This document shows positions 4,333-6,786 of a stretch of 6,786 nucleotides of DNA, in pieces (the stretch's first letter is position 1; the number at the start of each line of letters is the position of its first letter). The stretch is from PVC group bacterium (GTDB taxonomy: Bacteria > Verrucomicrobiota > Kiritimatiellia > SS1-B-03-39 > PXDE01): assembly GCA_003566475.1 (NCBI GenBank), contig PXDE01000420.1:1-6786 (forward strand), written 5' to 3'. A program made the translations under genes and the position numbers. The notes beneath the pieces were generated by a model that was not told the DNA's origin, did not search any database, and was given only the letters and a program-made list of their open reading frames with translations.

Positions 4333-6513
4333 TCATGCCTTCACCGCCCGCACCCACCGGCCTCCGTGGGCCGGCAGGGGGATGGGGCCGGGCAGGGCGA
4401 TCTTCTCGCCGGACACCGCGTCCTCCGCGCCGGAATAGGACCAGAGCGGGGTGATGAGATCCGCGTCCCGGGCCGGGCCGTCGTTGATGAGGACGTAATG
4501 GTCGGCCGCCGGGGCGGCCAGCCGGTACACGATCGCGCCATCGCAGGTGACCGGTGGCTCGTAGGGCCCCAGCGCGGTGCGGACCAGCAGGGCTTCCACG
4601 GAGGTCCGCCCCGGAGCTTTGGCCATCAGGGCGAGCTGGGCGCCGACGAGGACCGCAGTCCCGTCGCCCAGACGGTGTTCGGTGATGGCGGGCAGGCCAT
4701 CCGCGAAGGTCTCGGCCACGCTGGCGTCGGTGGGCGTGATCCGGGCGACGAAGCCTTCGAGGTCCACTCCCGCGACCGCGTGGGGAACGTTGTTGACGAA
4801 CCCGTATTCGTTAAGCTCCGCCCCGAACACGCGCTCGAGCCAGGATCCCTCGCCGGTGGGGAGAAGGCGACCATGGCCGTCATAATAGGCGGAGGGCATG
4901 TCCATGACCAGCCGTCCGCCCTGGCGCACGTAGGCCTCGAGCATCATCTGAAGCGAGTCGGTGAGCGCGATCTGGGCGGGCAGGTAGATCACCCGGTACC
5001 GGGGCCCCAGGCCCTGCTCGAGGTCGAACGGGGTGACGAACTCCCAGGGCACGTTGGCGTTGATGAAGGCCCGGCAGGCCCCGATGCGGGCGCGGATGGG
5101 CTCGGAGCGGAAGCGGTCGCGGCCGGTCACCGACATGGCCGCCCAGAACGCCTCGTTCTCCCAGTCGGCCAGGATGCCCACCCAGGGCTCCTTGGTCGCC
5201 TGCCACAGCTCCCGGCGGAGGCGCCGGGCGGCCTGGCCGATGGCCCCCACCGCCTTCGCCCGCTCGCCGGGCTTGGAGTTGCGGTCGGTCAGGCAGAACT
5301 CCCCGGCCTCCCAGCCTGCCGTGCGCCCGTTCCAGGTCCAGATGCCGTTGCCCCGGTAGCCGGCGGCCAGCCAGGACAGCATGATCTGGGTCATGGCCCC
5401 GGCGTCGATGGTGTACCCGGCGATCTTGTCGCGGGCCTCGGGGGTGAAGGGGGCCTTGCCCCCGCTGAAGTACTGGGGGCCGCCGGTGGACTCCCAGGTG
5501 GCGTTCCAGATGCCCTTGGCCCAGCCGGTGGTGGTCTGGGCCTGCATGTACATGGGGCGGACCAGCTCGAAGCCGACCTCCTCGAAGTGCCAGGCCGGAT
5601 GGATGCTGGGATAGAACGAGCCGCCTTCGGCCATGGCGTGGGCGATCGCCTGCATGTCGGTCCCCCGCGAGGCGAAGGGCAGGAACAGCCCCATCTCCCC
5701 GCCCGCCCGCATCGGCATCTCGGGGTCGGTCTCGTCCCGCTTCCGCACCCGGGGCAGGATGTGCTGCCTCACGTAGGTCTCGGCCCGGAACCGCATGATG
5801 TCGCGCAGATGGCGGTACTCGCGGTCGGGAATGTCGGTGTGGAGGCCCGCCAGCACGTCGTCCCAGGTCCGCCAGCGGGGGGCCGCCTCGGTGATCCCGG
5901 CGTGGTGCACGTTCCAGGCCTCCTTCAGGGTCTCCACGTCGCCGTACTCCGCCTTCAGCCAGTCCACGAAGAACGGCTCGGCCCCGTCGTGGAGCCGCCA
6001 GCCCTGGGCGTCGCCCACCACCCCGGGCACCCGGGCCGCATCCTCGCGGGTCCGTTGGCGGCGGGCGTCGCGGTCCTCCCGCTCCGCCTCCGCCGCCGCC
6101 TCGCGCTCGATGCGGGCGCGCAGAAACGCCTTCTGATGCTCGATCACCTTCGGGTGGGCCATGGCCTCGTCCACGTCCATGTCCGGGGGCAGGCCGAGAC
6201 GCTCCAGCAGGTCCGGGGTGATCTCCTCCCACCCCGCCTCCCCGTACCACCAGGGGATGATCCCCTCCTCGAGCGCCAGCCGGAAGATGTGGGCCGACGA
6301 TGTGCCCGGGCATTTCATGATCTGCTTGAAGTTGGTGAACCCGCACTCCCGCATCTGGCGGAACATGGCCCGCATGTCGTCGTCGGTCATGTCCGGGGTC
6401 TGGATGAACACCGCCCCCACCGGCCACGGGGCCATCCGCCGGACCTTGCGCTGCATGCGGGTGTCGAACACGGACTCCATATGGCCGTGCAGGTAGTTCC
6501 AGGAATCGGACAT
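4333..6513 (-). CDS. GH42-like beta-galactosidase-family protein with trimerisation domain
   Basis: This is a 726-residue cytoplasmic protein without signal peptide. Domain order: an N-terminal TIM-barrel region (about 30-435), with DDDMRAMFRQMRECGF (44-59), IFRLALEEGIIPWWYGEAGW (76-95) and the GH42 hallmark FFVDWLKAEYGDVETLKEAW (181-200); an Arg/Glu-rich insertion (about 132-160); a beta-galactosidase trimerisation (Rossmann-like) domain (about 440-570), with YRVIYLPAQIALTDSLQMML and YVRQGGRLVMDMPSAYYD; and a small C-terminal beta domain (about 650-726). Family enzymes remove terminal beta-linked galactose or related sugars. The presumed nucleophile is Glu341 in NATWESTGGP. The position where GH42 has Asn-Glu (acid/base) reads DAQ (168-170), so the usual acid/base Glu may be missing, and the Cys metal cluster is absent. 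Substrate and even activity are therefore open. The ATG at 6513 has GAGG 5 nt upstream. The dehydrogenase follows on the same strand. Confidence 0.82.
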   Translation of the reverse strand: MSDSWNYLHGHMESVFDTRMQRKVRRMAPWPVGAVFIQTPDMTDDDMRAMFRQMRECGFTNFKQIMKCPGTSSAHIFRLALEEGIIPWWYGEAGWEEITPDLLERLGLPPDMDVDEAMAHPKVIEHQKAFLRARIEREAAAEAEREDRDARRQRTREDAARVPGVVGDAQGWRLHDGAEPFFVDWLKAEYGDVETLKEAWNVHHAGITEAAPRWRTWDDVLAGLHTDIPDREYRHLRDIMRFRAETYVRQHILPRVRKRDETDPEMPMRAGGEMGLFLPFASRGTDMQAIAHAMAEGGSFYPSIHPAWHFEEVGFELVRPMYMQAQTTTGWAKGIWNATWESTGGPQYFSGGKAPFTPEARDKIAGYTIDAGAMTQIMLSWLAAGYRGNGIWTWNGRTAGWEAGEFCLTDRNSKPGERAKAVGAIGQAARRLRRELWQATKEPWVGILADWENEAFWAAMSVTGRDRFRSEPIRARIGACRAFINANVPWEFVTPFDLEQGLGPRYRVIYLPAQIALTDSLQMMLEAYVRQGGRLVMDMPSAYYDGHGRLLPTGEGSWLERVFGAELNEYGFVNNVPHAVAGVDLEGFVARITPTDASVAETFADGLPAITEHRLGDGTAVLVGAQLALMAKAPGRTSVEALLVRTALGPYEPPVTCDGAIVYRLAAPAADHYVLINDGPARDADLITPLWSYSGAEDAVSGEKIALPGPIPLPAHGGRWVRAVKA

Positions 6514-6518
6514 GATGA

Positions 6519-6522
6519 CCTC
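6519..6522 (-). promoter_or_regulatory. Ribosome binding site of the GH42-like gene
   Basis: GAGG on the minus strand lies 5 nt (TCATC) before the ATG at 6513 and supports this start. Confidence 0.55.
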
Positions 6523-6533
6523 GGAAGGGGGGT

Positions 6534-6650
6534 GCGGTGTGGAATCTGGGATGTGGGAGGCGAAACGGGCAGTCTAGCAGACGGAGACGGGAAGGGAAGG
6601 GCGGGGGCGGGATGCGGGATGTGAGGTGTGGGATGTGAGATGTGGGGTGC
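6534..6650. repeat. Degenerate heptamer repeats upstream of the GH42-like gene
   Basis: Two blocks keep a 7-bp period around the unit GGGATGT. The block at 6534-6561 reads GCGGTGT, GGAATCT, GGGATGT, GGGAGGC. The block at 6609-6650 reads GGGATGC, GGGATGT, GAGGTGT, GGGATGT, GAGATGT, GGGGTGC. Between them lies a purine-rich stretch (6577-6608). The array occupies the upstream leader and promoter region of the GH42-like gene, and I see no convincing promoter there. It is more decayed than the AATCCAC arrays, with the ATCC-like core on the opposite strand. Confidence 0.65.
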
Positions 6651-6687
6651 ATGAAACCGTTACGTGGCCCGTCTCTCCCCTCATCCG

Positions 6688-6707
6688 GCTGAACCCAGCG
6701 GTTCAGC
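6688..6707. repeat. Perfect short palindrome in the right-end intergenic region
   Basis: GCTGAACC (6688-6695) and GGTTCAGC (6700-6707) form an 8-bp stem with loop CAGC. It is about 175 bp upstream of the GH42-like start. It may be a terminator of an unseen gene, an operator, or a repetitive palindrome. Nothing else in 6651-6786 is recognisable, and no convincing coding frame was found there. Confidence 0.5.
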
Positions 6708-6786
6708 GGACCTCTCTGCTCTGAGACACCAATGCACGCCATGCCCCACAAACCACTGCTCGCCAGCAGGATGTCCCCGACGTGGC

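Noticed and set aside
4183..6624. An 813-codon plus-strand open frame antisense to the GH42-like gene
   Set aside because: The product is Gly/His/Leu/Pro-rich without domains and is the mirror of a real GH42-like coding frame. Long antisense frames are common at this GC content.
4880..6751. A 623-codon minus-strand frame overlapping the GH42-like gene and its upstream region
   Set aside because: It is a frame shadow of the GH42-like gene rich in Gly/Arg/Pro/His. Its first residues read through the heptamer repeats.
6651..6786. A possible gene fragment at the right edge
   Set aside because: No frame on either strand gives a recognisable motif or convincing composition; only the palindrome at 6688-6707 stands out.

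Overview
The window is a GC-rich stretch of a bacterial chromosome. Its closely packed housekeeping and accessory genes suggest a Verrucomicrobiota-type or related PVC-group bacterium. That placement is an inference from overall gene style (small lipoprotein beside tatA, divergent GH42-like sugar hydrolase, heptamer-rich gaps, RAYT transposase); no rRNA or other firm marker is present.

Layout from left to right. (1) 1-564, plus strand: the 3' part of a REP-associated tyrosine transposase (RAYT), whose start lies outside the window. (2) 565-1129: a non-coding stretch between two converging genes, holding three tandem copies of a ~137-bp composite palindromic unit. Each unit is a REP-like hairpin with a GTAG foot, ~80 nt of conserved symmetric sequence, then an inverted REP-like hairpin. 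This looks like the RAYT's own substrate array (a REPtron with BIME-like units). (3) 1130-1694, minus strand: a small lipoprotein gene followed by tatA (Tat protein export pore). (4) 1717-2682, plus strand: era, the ribosome-assembly GTPase, starting only 22 bp from the divergent lipoprotein gene. (5) 2696-3225, minus strand: a single-domain response regulator preceded by a 30-residue very basic mini-protein gene; the regulator's stop and the stop of era share one hairpin. (6) 3345-4223, minus strand: a 3-hydroxyisobutyrate dehydrogenase-family oxidoreductase. (7) 4333-6513, minus strand: a large GH42-like beta-galactosidase-family protein. (8) 6514-6786: non-coding upstream sequence with degenerate heptamer repeats and one perfect palindrome.

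How the genes may work together: the GH42-like enzyme and the dehydrogenase are co-directional with a 109-bp gap and could form a small carbohydrate catabolic unit, although the repeat-filled gap makes a simple operon uncertain. TatA, Era and the response regulator are general cell functions with no visible link to it.

The most unusual material is non-coding: the RAYT-linked triple composite palindrome, with compensatory changes between its two hairpin arms, and a set of 7-bp tandem repeats in the gaps around the dehydrogenase and GH42-like genes.
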